Shown piece by piece: positions 22,158-33,181 of a DNA stretch of 64,000 nt. A model generated the notes under the pieces. The model was given only the letters and a program-made list of their open reading frames with translations. It was not told the origin of the DNA and searched no databases. The position numbers and the translations under genes were made by a program. Source of the stretch: Cydia pomonella (lineage: Eukaryota > Arthropoda > Insecta > Lepidoptera > Tortricidae). The stretch lies in NCBI RefSeq assembly GCF_033807575.1, contig NC_084704.1, forward strand, positions 32,775,968-32,839,967, written 5' to 3'. Every line of letters starts with the position of its first letter. Within the stretch, counting starts at the first letter, position 1.

Positions 22158-22860
22158 TCATAATGTGAGCGTTACATTATGGTAAATTTACATGAGCGTA
22201 TGTAAATTAGATGATGCTAGTTTTTCATAATGTGAGCGTACATTATGGTAAATTTACATGAGCGTATGTAAATTAGATGATGCTAGTTTTTCATAATGTG
22301 AGCGTACATTATGGTAAATTTACATGAGGGTATGTAAATTAGATGATGATAGTTCTTCATAATCGTACATTATGGTAAATTTACATGAGGGTATGTAAAT
22401 TAGATGATGATAGTTCTTCATAATGTGAGCGTACATTATGGTAAATTTACATGAGGGTATGTAAATTAGATGATGATAGTTCTTCATAATGTGAGCGTAC
22501 ATTATGGTAAATTTACATGAGCGTATTTAAATTACATGATGATAGTTTTTCATAATGTGAGCGTACATTATGGTAAATTTACTTGAGTGTAAGTAAATTA
22601 GATAATGATAGTTCTTCATAATGTGAGCGTACATTATGGTAAATTTACTTGAGCGTAAGTAAATTAGATGATGATAGTTCTTCATAATGTGAGCGTACAT
22701 TATGGTAAATTTACTTGAGCGTAAGTAAATTAGATGATGATAGTTCTTCATAATGTGAGCGTACATTATGGTAAATTTACATAAGCGTATGTAAATTAGA
22801 AGATGATAGTTCGACATAACGTTCTGACGTTTCATTATAGTAATTTTAAATGAGCGTTTG
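22158..22860 (+). repeat. Hairpin array 2 (66-bp units, two stem-loops each)
   Basis: About ten units at 66-bp spacing, plus one decayed unit. Each holds stem 1 (CATAATGT with ACATTATG) and stem 2 (AATTTACAT with ATGTAAATT), both around the loop GAGCGT or GAGCG. In three consecutive units (about 22574-22735) stem 2 becomes AATTTACTT with AAGTAAATT, a paired change. One unit has a 5-bp deletion that still leaves a 6-bp stem. Loop variants are GAGGGT, GAGTGT and AAGCGT. Minus-strand frames across it are by-products. Confidence 0.9.
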
Positions 22861-22924
22861 TAAGAGATTAAGAGTATACGAGTATTACGAGTATAAGAGT
22901 TAACAGTTTAAGAGTATACGTCTT

Positions 22925-23270
22925 AGAAACAAAATAAATTCGTTGCCTTCCAAAACAACGTTATTTAGGAAAAGTTTATTTGGAATGGCTCCAAATTTTT
23001 TAGTAAAATTCCTAATGAGTTGAGAAATACAGATGATATGTTTAGTTTTAAAAGTAAATTATTTAAATTTTTAGTTGACAAAGCATATTATAGTATAAGT
23101 GAATTTTTGTTAGATGATTATTAATGCTAACTGTGCACAGCATGCAGTCACAGTCCTTGAACGAAAAATTGTACGCCTTACGGCACAACATAGTGATATG
23201 ATGATGATGTATATGGGACCTGTACAATTGTATACATACCTATGTTGGACAAATAAATGCTTTTGACTTT
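22925..23270 (+). pseudogene. LINE ORF2 C-terminal relic and 3' end
   Basis: One frame encodes RNKINSLPSKTTLFRKS. After a frameshift near 23000 a second frame encodes KIPNELRN and VDKAYYSISEFLLDDY before a stop at about 23124. This is the same C-terminal pattern as 8393-8973 (NKLP then a YCIND-like end). A 3' UTR follows and ends ACAAATAAATGCTTTTGACT with two copies of the 7-bp unit CTTTTGA. It is an old insertion carried inside the LTR-bounded element. Confidence 0.65.
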
Positions 23271-23855
23271 TGAGATCTTAATGAGATATAAAGAGATTTG
23301 TTACGGGCTAGAAGCCTGAAATAGTCAATATTTTTTTTATTAATGAGATAATTTAATTGGGTTAAATGACACTATATGCATAAAGTGAGTAAAATATGAA
23401 AAAAACGTAACGTTTGTAGCGAACGTTCGTTCTCTTGAAATGGTTCATATATTAATTTATTTCTTTAAATGGATGAAATTAAAATAACCCTGAGCATAGG
23501 CCTCAAATTTTGGAGAGGTGAATCAAACGAAAGATGAATTAGTGAAATTACACTCTTATGACGATAAGAATTATAGATTTTTATCGACACTGGCAGTTTC
23601 ACGACTGTTGTCTGTGTATGTGTGTGTGGAGATATAGATACGCGATTTTTTTAGATATAGAATTTACAGTGGCCTTGTGAGAAGAGAATATAAAGTATAA
23701 GTGGGTAAAATGTAAGACAGCGTCTTGATTACAAGTTAGATCGAAATTAAGTTTGATCTCTGTTGAATTCTATAACACAGAGTATCAAATATTTTATTTT
23801 GTGAAATAAAGTAAAAAAAAGTATATCAAAACCTAATGGTTTACATCTACCTAAT

Positions 23856-24042
23856 GGTAGATACTATTAATAGATGGTAAAATGAAAAGAGAAATAAGTA
23901 ATACATAGAAAACATATTGTATGTCTGTGAGCACTGTCCGATTGAAATGGTTAATACTATTAATACATGCTAAAATGAAAAGAGAGACAAGTTATACATA
24001 GAGAACAGATACTGTATGTCTGTGACTATTGTTCGATTGAAA
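23856..24042. repeat. Two-copy tandem repeat of about 98 bp
   Basis: ATACTATTAATAGATGGTAA and ATACTATTAATACATGCTAA begin the two copies. Both continue AAAATGAAAAGAGA, a TACATAGA segment and TGTATGTCTGTGA, ending CGATTGAAATG. They have clearly diverged. Confidence 0.8.
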
Positions 24043-26829
24043 TGTGTGTTAAAATAAATATTTTTTACAAAATTGTTTTGTTAGAATTTGGGGAAGTTTT
24101 TCTTTTTTTTCTAGGAAAAAACATTTGTTTGAATTTCGGGTGTTGAGCCAGATGAAAAACGTAATTGAACATGAATGCGTTTAATGCTTGAACATTGATT
24201 AAGGCTCTTGAGTTTGATATAATGATCCAAAACTAAACTGCAGGAATTTAAACCGTCGTGAGTAATGATATAGTAGTAAGTACGTAAAGTGACCGAGTTC
24301 TAACACAGATCGAGGTTTTCTTTCTTTCTTTCGAGTAAGGAGATTTGCCTTTAAGCGGGAAATTGTAAAGTATCGAGGTACTTAGGTAGGTAAGCAGAAG
24401 CCGGTATCTAATGATTGGTGTCGAATTATTCTTAAAGTGACTAGAGAGAAAGATTTTTAAAGTTTATACGAGATTGATAAATATAACAGAAATTAATTGT
24501 CATTTGACGGGATAAAGAGATTTATAATGGATAGACCAGAGCAGTGTGAGTAGTCTTTTTGACAGGTGGACAAAATACAAAGTGAAAATAGAATAGAAAT
24601 ATTTTATTGACAAACTGTGTACAGGTGATGTCATTACAGACTAAAGTATCAAGTTACCCAGTTTGGGCAAGAAATTAACCACAAGCTAGTGTCATTTTTA
24701 TAAATGAGTTCTGGGTTTTCTTAATGCAACCGATAATTAACATACGAAACAGTATTGCAAAAGTTTGCTGTAGTTTGTTAGCTTACTTATAGTAGAACAA
24801 TTCGTGATCTCTTGTGAGTCAATAGTGAAATGAGAAACAAAAAACGTAGATAATGACATAAACAGTAAAAAAAAGAGAGGCGACAAGATAGAAGTAGAAT
24901 AGAAGATTTGAAAATATGATGCCTGGGATAAATGTAACGCATATGTTCGAACAATAGGATAACTAATAAATAAGTGTTGAACGTAGTAAAAGAAAGGAAT
25001 TCTTGAAATTATTGAAAATAGTCAAAAACAATAGAGTAGAGAGATTGGGTATGTTATAACATACAGCCGTTTATAATTGATATCGAGAGGAATATGGAAC
25101 AAATTAGGAGTATAGAAAGATGATTGTATCTTATCAAATAATTAAAAGACATGACACGATTGACTGGGTCGAGTTAGCTGATGATCAGGAGTTTATCAAA
25201 CGAAGTGGATGCTAATAAACCCATCTACGTTTAGTTGAGCTTTTGTAAATATTATTTTGGATAAATAGTATACACGTCGCTTTATTGATGTAAAAATAAA
25301 CTTTTGTTCAATTTAATCCACTCAGAACAACATAGTTGACTAAATGACTACTTATACGCAGTCTTGACGAAAGATACATGTGTTAGAGTTGTAGCTCCTT
25401 TTTAGTATTCAACAAGCTAAATGTGATAGTATTAAAAATAGTAAAATGAAATTGTGATAACATTTGACATCTTATATTGGCTATGGATGTTTAGTGTTTT
25501 TTGACTGAACTTTTGAGTCGCAAACTTTTGTGACAGCGAGTTTGTGATCAGTATTAGAAGAAATACCTTTATATATATGTGAAATTTTAGTTAATATTTT
25601 AGATTATAAATTAGTTCATATTGCATTTTGAGATATGGTACAGACGTTAGACATTAGAGACATTGTTGTATGAGTATATTTTTATGCACACGAAGTTCTA
25701 ACTATCATAATTTTGAAGTAACTTTAATGATCATCGAATAAAAAGGTGTTAAATGTATAGAAATGCATTAAATAAAAGATCAGAGGTAATTAGCATGGAC
25801 TAAATGAGATATTCTGTTGAATAAAACTAATGAATGCAGGTGGATGCATAATGTTGAAGTGATAAGTGCTAACAAATAAACAGTAACAGGATAGTACCTG
25901 TATAAGTATATGTATACCTACCTATGGAGATTACCAAAATACCAAATGTTATAGTATAGTAAAAATGTGTTTTACTGTACGACTTAAATAAAGAGCAAAT
26001 ATAGTATATAGAGTAGACTTCAGACAGTACAAGGGCATCTCGGGTAAACATATTTTGAGTAATCGAGATTGTAAAGTAAACAGCAGATCGAACATATTGC
26101 AAACGATTTGTTGTATCCATGGGATTTGTGACAAAGGCTAACAAGTGAAAAAAAAAGTAAGCACTTGAGTGTAGATGATGGCAATTGCCCTAAATATAGA
26201 TTACGTAGGGAAACAGGGAAGATAAAGGAGCAATTATTCAGACAGATCAATAGAGAGACGAATATTTTGTTTGCAGATTGAATGGTGATTATCTAGAATT
26301 GGTTGGAAGTTATATTTACATAATTAACGTTTTAAACTTAGCAAACGCGGTGTTCAGTTCGAACGATTCAATATAAGTTGTACTTGTAGTACCTATGCGA
26401 GTATGCGTTGTAGTCGTAACAGCATCAGTTAGTAGCGACGTTAAAGTTAGATAATTACGACAGGACAGATAAGATAATTGAGTTGAACGCAAATGTACAT
26501 GGTCATATTTCGCAAGTTGAAAGTATAAAAATATGATACAGATATCCAGAAAACGTTTTAACCTGCTACGTAGTTCCCGAAATTCAAAAGTGGAAGTAGT
26601 AAAACGATGTATAATTTATTTAAAAAAAACGCATGAAAAAGAGATGTGCAGTGCATAGACGATAGAGATTTGACGTATCTGTAGAGTTATTAGTAGCGTT
26701 ACAAGGTAAATACGCAATAAATTGTATGTAATAAGCTTAATGAGGATAGTTAGTTAATAAAGTTAGTATTTACCTGACGATAATAACAAGTAGCGTCCAA
26801 ATAAGCTATAAATATAGGTTTGACAGAAG
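24043..26829. other. Featureless AT-rich interior of the LTR-bounded element
   Basis: No frame above 91 codons, no shared repeat and no hairpin array. Short frames near 25869-26250 on the minus strand overlap one another and have no motif. Confidence 0.5.
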
Positions 26830-26925
26830 AGTTATTTATATAATCTTTATTGCACAAAAGAAAACCTTATTTATTAAAAGGCGGACTTAATGCCATGAGG
26901 CATATTTGGGGTTATTGTCCTTTTA
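26830..26925 (-). repeat. LINE 3'-end scrap
   Basis: Reversed, it carries stem ATGCC, loop TCAT, GGCAT, then AAGTCCGCC and a TGCAATAAAG end. This matches the LINE end at 42005-42090. Confidence 0.6.
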
Positions 26926-28184
26926 GTAAAGATATATCTGTTATGGTTTGCTACTTATCATAATTTATATTATTTACAAAACTAATACAAGATATTGGAT
27001 GAAAAAAAAACTCGTAGAGGTTTAAGGCAAGAGAATATTAATAAAAATGTGAACTTAGAGCAATGATATGAGCAATATATTATGGCATAGATGTAGTCAT
27101 AAAAAAAAATATATAGAAAAAATAGATTTTATTGGATATGACAATAATTTGATTTCGTAGTTTCAATCATTGTTACAATTAAATGAACTTAAGTTTTTAG
27201 TGATGACACTTGTCATTTTACATTGATGTCACAGGCGCATCTAGCAGTGCTTTAGTCACCTTAAAAGTAGTATACTGGAATCTTATGTTACTGTATAAAT
27301 ACAACATAAAACCTGAAACCTGATAATATTTAAACTGAAACTTTTGCTAAAATAGTTGGCATCGTTTGAAATTACAAGGCACAAAATTTAATTACCTCAA
27401 GGACACTTTAGTATCACCTCTAGTAGAGAGTTGTATAATAGCCTCTGAAAGTGGCATTTGCATAAAGAAATTGTCGTGTGTTATTGTCATACGAACACAT
27501 ATTATGAAATGAGTAGTATTATTAACAATCAGAGCACCTTTTAAATAAAAAAGTACAAAAATTTGAACATTGTTACAGGTGACAAGTTCCAATTATACGT
27601 TTATATAAGTTTGGCACTTCACGTGCATATATGGATCCAGAGACATAATATTGTACATGTATAAAATTTCAACTGAACTTAATAGTTTTGAGTTGAACAC
27701 AGGACTAATCACCATTAAGATTGTCACGTAGACTTCAGAGTTAAAACCATTTAGGGGTTAAATATTATATCTTAGCTGTTACTACGTTACGTAACGATTA
27801 ATATGTGAATGGAGTAAGATGAAGTCTACATTAACGCAGTGTATACAATATTGGGTCAAGAAAGGTTTGATTGTTAAATGTAGAACTGAAAAAGATAGTG
27901 CTGAAGTCGAACCACTTTTGACTGTAAAACAATGGGTATTGAATTAAATCAAAGACAAGTTTTAACGGACAGAAGTAATGTTTGGTTGTTTGAGAAAACA
28001 AAACAAACTTTATACATAATAAAAACTGAGCTTTGTTTTTTTTAGTTATTATACGAAATTAACAACAGGTATTAAGATTTTTCATTGACGTAGCAAAATG
28101 CTAATGTCACAGCATAGTAGTAAGTTATATGAACAAGGCGAAACAGAAGACCGAATGTCATGATATTATTTTCATTTTCAATGT

Positions 28185-28195
28185 ATCTCTACATT
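28185..28195. repeat. Target-site duplication (left) of the nested LINE
   Basis: ATCTCTACATT occurs here and again at 30458-30468, directly after the LINE's AAT-repeat tail. Confidence 0.9.
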
Positions 28196-30389
28196 GTGGG
28201 GAATTATACCAGATAAATGGACTCGGGTCAAGGTACGATTTATACCGAAAGCAGGGAAAAAGGACTACTCACAGCCTAAATCCTTCAGACCTATCAGTCT
28301 AACATCGTTCCTACTAAAAACGATGGAAAGAATAGTCGATCAGCACATTAGAGGCAAATACCTGGTGGAAAGACCACTAAGCGTAAATCAACATGCTTAC
28401 CAAAAGGGAAAATCTACGGAGACTGCCCTACTCGACCTGGTTGACAAGGTGCAGAAAACCCTAGAGGACAAGCAAACCGCTCTATGTGCGTTCCTTGATG
28501 TAGAGGGTGCTTTCGACAATACGCCCACAGAGACCATACTCAATGGTATGAAATCAAAGGGAGTTGACGAAACCACCACCAGATGGGTACATAACATGCT
28601 CTCGAACAGAGTAGCCACTCTGACCCTCAATACTATAGAGCATGAATTTTATACCACAAAAGGGTGCCCACAAGGAGGCGTTCTTTCCCCTCTATTATGG
28701 ACCCTAGCAGTGGACCAACTTCTTGCGATTATGTCAGGCCAAGACTATGACACACAAGGATATGCCGACGACCTTGTAGTCATTATCAAAGGCCCTTGCC
28801 TCCACACGATATCCAACCTAATGCAAGGAGCTCTAAACACAATATTCAAATGGTGTAAAGAAAATGACTTGTCCATTAATCCGAGCAAGACTGTGATAGT
28901 ACCATTCACAAGGAAACGAAAGCTCGGAAAACTCACAGAACCAAAACTTAATGGACAAATAATACCGTTCTCAGACGAGGTCAAGTACCTAGGGGTCACT
29001 TTTGACCAAAAGTTAACTTGGAACCCTCACCTGAGAAATATTACACAAAAAGCAAAAATGGCCATGTGGTCATGCTGTCGAATGGCAGGAGCAAGATGGG
29101 GCATAAGACCCAAAATTGCTATGTGGCTATACACAGCGGTAGTGAGGCCCATTATTACCTACGCCTCCGCAGTCTGGTGTAACAAAACCAGCCAAAAGAC
29201 GGCAATAGAAACTCTAAACAGCCTGCAACGCACGGCTTGTTTAACAGCAACAGGTGCCTTCTCCTCGACACCGGGGGCGGCCCTAGACGCACTGCTAGAC
29301 ATTATACCACTCCACTTGCAAATGCAAAAGGAGGCCAAACAGTGCGTCTATAGAATATGCACGCTAAACAGGCCGAAATGGCGCTCTCAAGCATTAACCA
29401 AACTAAAGGCCTGGGTTTTTGCAAATAGAACCCTTAGCATGCCCACGGATGACACGCATACAGAATGTCATTTTACTAAACTGTACACAGTAGAAATTCC
29501 TCCTAGAGACAAATGGATTAACGACCAAATGTACGTCGAAGAGGGAAGCCATATTTGGTACACTGATGGTTCCAAGAAAGGCAGTGATGTAGGATGTGGG
29601 ATCTATGGTGAGAGACCTAAGTTCAGTGCTAGCGTCAGCATGGGCACACAGGCCTCAATCTTCCAGGCAGAAGTCTACGCCATCAACAAATGTGCGGAGA
29701 TTAATCTGGATAGAAACCTAAGACACCAACATATCTACATCAACTCAGACAGCCAAGCTGCTCTTCTGGCACTAGAATCCCTGGAGTCAAACTCGAAACT
29801 AGTCCAGAACTGTAAAACTAACCTAAATGCACTGGCTAACTCCAACAAAGTCATACTTAGATGGGTACCAGGGCACTCCGACATTATCGGAAACGAAGAA
29901 GCGGACGAACTTGCTAGAAAGGGCGCAGACACACCCCTGGTCGGCCCAGAACCGTTCTGTGGAATCACAAAACGGGATGCATATTCTCTGCTCAGCAACT
30001 TAGAAAAAACAAGAGCAATCGATTGGTGGAAATTCGTCAAAGGACAAGAACACTCGAAAGCTCTAATCAAAGGGTTCAACAACAAATTTGCTAAGGAGCT
30101 CTTAGAGCTCAAAAGACATAAAACCTGCGCGGTGACCAGAATATTGACTGGACACTGTAAGTTGAACAAACACATGTTTCAAATTGGGAAGAAACAAGAC
30201 GCGACATGCAGGTTCTGCCATGAGTCAGAGGAGACTGCAATGCACATTCTCTGCTCCTGTGGACCACTAATGTCAAAAAGAAGTACCCACTTAGGGCGGC
30301 ACGTATTGCAACCCTATGAGGTACAGAACATTACGGCCCAAAGAATCTGGAATTTCCTGGATTCAACGGGCATCAGTAATGAACTTTAA
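28196..30389 (+). CDS. 5'-truncated ORF2 of an RNase H-bearing non-LTR retrotransposon
   Basis: About 730 codons are uninterrupted. The frame enters from the left target duplication, so the natural start, endonuclease and RT N-terminus are missing. Visible domains: RT palm with FLDVEGAFDN (about residue 101), CPQGGVLSPLLW (about 158) and YADD (about 190); FLG-like YLGVTF (about 265); RNase H with YTDGS (456), QAEVYA (491), NSDSQAA (517) and WVPGHSDIIGNEEADELA (557); and a C-terminal CCHC-type zinc cluster (C672, C675, H684, C687 or C689). RT copies element RNA at a nicked target and RNase H removes the RNA strand. Together with the AAT-repeat tail this fits the I/LOA/R1 side of the LINEs. No frameshifts or stops, so recent. 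Lacking an endonuclease, it cannot move alone. Confidence 0.9.
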
Positions 30390-30457
30390 AGGGCTGTCAC
30401 AATAGATCACTACCTGGTCGAAGTGGCACTCAAAGGCCCGAAACCCCAATAATAATA
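28196..30457 (+). mobile_element. Nested 5'-truncated LINE with AAT tail
   Basis: The 2,262-bp insertion is bounded by an 11-bp target duplication. Its 3' end is CCCCAATAATAATA, a short AAT/TAA tail rather than poly(A). It lies inside the 11.5-kb LTR-bounded element and must postdate it. Confidence 0.9.
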
Positions 30458-30468
30458 ATCTCTACATT
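30458..30468. repeat. Target-site duplication (right) of the nested LINE
   Basis: Second copy of ATCTCTACATT; the pre-insertion sequence resumes after it. Confidence 0.9.
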
Positions 30469-30620
30469 ATAATTTTATTGAACACATTTCCTGATTATGT
30501 AAATGTATCAATTGTGATAAGTTAAGTTTCAATTTACTTCATTGGAAACTGTTTTGACGCTTTCAATAATTTTTGACGGTTGGTGTAAGATTAAAATGGA
30601 TCTAGCTTTTAGTGAGAAGG

Positions 30621-30645
30621 TTCGTGCGCCGGAGTCATGCACGAA
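30621..30645. repeat. Hairpin just inside the right LTR
   Basis: TTCGTGC and GCACGAA (7-bp arms) enclose an 11-base loop, ending 14 bases before the right terminal repeat. Confidence 0.5.
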
Positions 30646-30659
30646 GTTGGATGGCCGAA

Positions 30660-30945
30660 TGTCATGATTTATATATGTTCACATTTAAGATAGCAGTTGA
30701 ATAATAATTGGACTGTGACAACATTGTTATGTTGCCCCGATTGATATAGGGGTGGTTGGGAAAATAACGTTATGCTGTTGGCAACACGGTAGTTTTAGCA
30801 AGTGGTGGGGACACGGTAAATGTTGGACAGGCTCGTTCACTTGGATTGGGGAAGTCAAAGAGACGACATATTGATGGTAACGGGTTGAGCAAAGTAAAGA
30901 GGCACTTCCATTTTATAATTAGAGCAATGGGATATATTTATAATA
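30660..30945. repeat. Right long terminal repeat
   Basis: 286 bp, identical by eye to 19419-19704, followed by ATAG at 30946-30949. Confidence 0.85.
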
Positions 30946-31559
30946 ATAGTTTAAACCAAATATCGAATGATCTTTTTACACGACTACGGTAAATGAAAAT
31001 ATTTATTAAATATTTATTGAAATAATTTAATTCGGATAAAGGTCTCCAAATTATTATCTAACCTAAAAACAAAGAAAGTACAGATTAATTCACATTAGCG
31101 CTTATTTTTTTAGTTGCATGTAAAAGTATATTAAAATTTGCTAACCTAACCTACCCAAGAAGATTTAGCGTAACCATTAGAGGTTTTGAGACAGACTACT
31201 TGTACCTTTGGGCGTAGGCCACTTAATTCATCAGGATCCTTACCCTTGGAAATCCAACCATAGGTGCCTTCAGTTTTGAAACATACCGTTGTGTAGTGAC
31301 AGCTGGGCTACTCGTATATACCTTATAGATAGGCACGATAAGAACTGTAGGCACCCATAGGCCGTATTCAGAAGGTGGTGACTGACTGAAATTTAAGATT
31401 AAATATTTTGCTTTCCAGCTTGGGCGTTACTGTCGCCATCTTAAAGAATAAAGAAAAACCCTTAAAACATACGAGCTAAATTATTTATGCCCCGAATTGC
31501 GCCTTTGTACGGATGGTTTGAATTGTAACTTCTTGCTGTTATAAATGCAGGTATATTTT

Positions 31560-31680
31560 ATGGGCAACGAGCTCTCCGGGCGACACTTTCGTGTAGCTCG
31601 GAGCCGTGGCGGCCATTAATAAATCACTAAACAACACCCGCGTCGCAGATTACCTGGGCGAGGGTTCTCATTGGTTAAGA
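31560..31680. repeat. Probable dispersed repeat, GC-richer
   Basis: The minus strand has a short open frame starting MAATAPSYTKVSPGELVAHK. From memory this sequence resembles a common lepidopteran repeat, but no second copy lies in the window, so the class is uncertain. The flanks (30950-31560) hold nothing else I can name. Confidence 0.3.
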
Positions 31681-31734
31681 GAGTCGGTTCTTGAGAGATC
31701 CAGTGTAATAGACAAGGTCCTTGAGATTGCATTC

Positions 31735-31930
31735 GGATGGCAACATATAGTCCATAGATAGATAGAATACTCTTTATTGGCACACCTCAGTAAAAAACCA
31801 TCTACCGAGCCTTCAGCTAATCTTCTAATCAGCGTCACGGAGTGTGCCATGTGGCTCATACCGTGACACTAAGCTGAGTGAGGATCATTTAGCGCAACTC
31901 TCCATTTTGTGTGATTATTGTTAGGTAGTT
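31735..31930 (+). repeat. Dispersed repeat shared with 56140-56410
   Basis: GGAGTGTGCCATGTGGCTCA, ACCGTGACACTAAGC, GAGTGAGGATCATTTAGCGC and CTCCATTTTGTGTGATTATT appear in the same order in both places. This copy lacks the 70-bp internal insert and the tail of the other. Confidence 0.7.
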
Positions 31931-32210
31931 TTCAGGTTATATTATAGGTAGTGTTACGGGAAATGGGCAATGTTGCTGTCAATTTCCTTAGAAAATTGTG
32001 TTCAAATCGATGCTGCACTGCCGTTGCGATTAGAATATTTAATCCGTCACTCAATTTATCAAAGAAATCGATAGTAACATCGCTCATTTCCCGCTGCATT
32101 AGCAACAGTGCAATAGTAACCCTGCTGCATTCTACAACAGATTAGCCTTTTAGCTGCAGATATTTGGAAATTTCTACATTTATTCAATTTTATTGCTGTT
32201 ATACCTTAAG

Positions 32211-32518
32211 TTTGAAAAATATATATTAATATCCCACAAACCCTATTCGCTTTAACACTGGATCGTATCACCGATAAACTCGCCAACGTTCAAAAAGCTA
32301 TCAGAATAATCCCCCGCGCGGTCCTAATATATGCGGACCCAGGCGCCGCTGTCTATTATCCTCAGCTTAGCCACCTCACTACAAACTTTGATTACTTGGC
32401 GAATAAGATACAGCATAACTTGCACAGACAAAGTATACAGATGTCGCTAGTGACGTGTTACGATTGCAATGGCAAGATTCGCTGGGAAGGACGAACTGTC
32501 AGCTGGTGTAACTGGTAG
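32211..32518 (+). CDS. Candidate coding exon or TE fragment, unassigned
   Basis: About 100 codons are open after a TGA and close at a TAG. The frame has no early ATG. It reads DRITDKLANVQKAIRIIP, then YADPGAAVYYPQLSHL, QHNLHRQSIQMSLVTC and IRWEGRTVSW. GC content rises against its surroundings and the composition is protein-like. A GTGTAA near 32505 could be a donor; no clear acceptor is seen. I do not recognise the family. Confidence 0.3.
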
Positions 32519-32600
32519 CCAGCGATCTGGTAGCACGTTGGACCGGTAATCCAGACTTGTAGGTTCTAATTCCACGCCGACAGAGATCACAGTTCATTTT
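32512..32600 (+). repeat. tRNA-like SINE fragment
   Basis: TGGTAGCACGTTGGACCGG is followed by AGGTTCTAATTCC, resembling an A box and B box. The family differs from the main SINE of the window and the copy looks truncated. Confidence 0.35.
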
Positions 32601-32799
32601 TTAATTGTGATGTACATTATATAATTTGTAAGCATAAATTGCCTTTAGAAAGGCACTTACTCGAGTCCATTACGTCTAATGAGTGATTAACGCGAACTGG
32701 AGTGAGACGTCACATTTTTCTTGTGATTAGTGTCGCTTGTGCACTCACTCGACACAAAATACGGTTAGCAGAGACAGATACATACCTTATAAAGACCAG

Positions 32800-32925
32800 G
32801 CCCCTATTTCACCACGCTGACAGGTCTGACAATTGTAAAAAAAATTACAGACCCCTGTTTCACCATGCCGACATTTGACGGTGACAATTGTCAAGTCACA
32901 GGTGACAGATGACAATTTATAAATT
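32800..32925. repeat. Repeat with duplicated TTTCACCA-TGACA motif
   Basis: CCCCTATTTCACCACGCTGA and CCCCTGTTTCACCATGCCGA lie 50 bp apart, each followed by a TGACAATTGT element. It looks like two nested ends of a short inverted-repeat transposon. Confidence 0.45.
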
Positions 32926-33181
32926 GTTTTGTATATGTAGAAGTGTATATGGCTTCCGGTTCGAGCGCCATCTTGATAGTCACGCCTTGTCATTAATTCC
33001 TTCGTTTTTTGCTCATTAATATTTTTTAAAGTGTAATATCGATAGCTTATTATACAGTAAACTAATATAATATATATAATATATAAATTCATTGATTTCG
33101 ACCAACTTAGGATCATATTACATTTAACTTATTATATTTAACCGTAAGATTAAAATTTAACTTAAACTAAATTAAATTAAG

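Larger units (their letters stand above)
19419..30945. mobile_element. 11.5-kb LTR-bounded element without gag or pol
   Basis: Two 286-bp direct repeats that appear identical by eye bound 11,527 bases, flanked by ATAG on both sides. This is the geometry of an LTR retrotransposon with a recent insertion, since LTRs are equal when new. Removing the nested LINE leaves about 9.25 kb. I find no gag, protease, RT, RNase H or integrase frame in it. The interior holds two hairpin-unit tandem arrays, a two-copy 98-bp repeat, two older LINE scraps and otherwise featureless AT-rich sequence. No TGG-type primer-binding site lies next to the left repeat and no clear polypurine tract precedes the right one. 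Orientation is therefore open, and a non-autonomous LTR derivative is inference. Confidence 0.75.

Noticed and set aside
22320..22835. Minus-strand frames of 60 and 102 codons with repeated NYHHLIY-type sequence
   Set aside because: They only reflect the 66-bp hairpin array, which happens to be a multiple of three and so stays open.
20642..22860. CRISPR-like array of repeats and spacers
   Set aside because: Eukaryotic context, spacers are themselves repetitive and of variable length, no cas genes; units are tandem hairpins.
28194..28196. TTG as a true start of the LINE ORF
   Set aside because: It lies in the target-site duplication; the reading frame enters from outside the inserted DNA and the protein is truncated.
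29735..30175. 146-codon minus-strand frame
   Set aside because: Antisense shadow of the LINE RNase H region.
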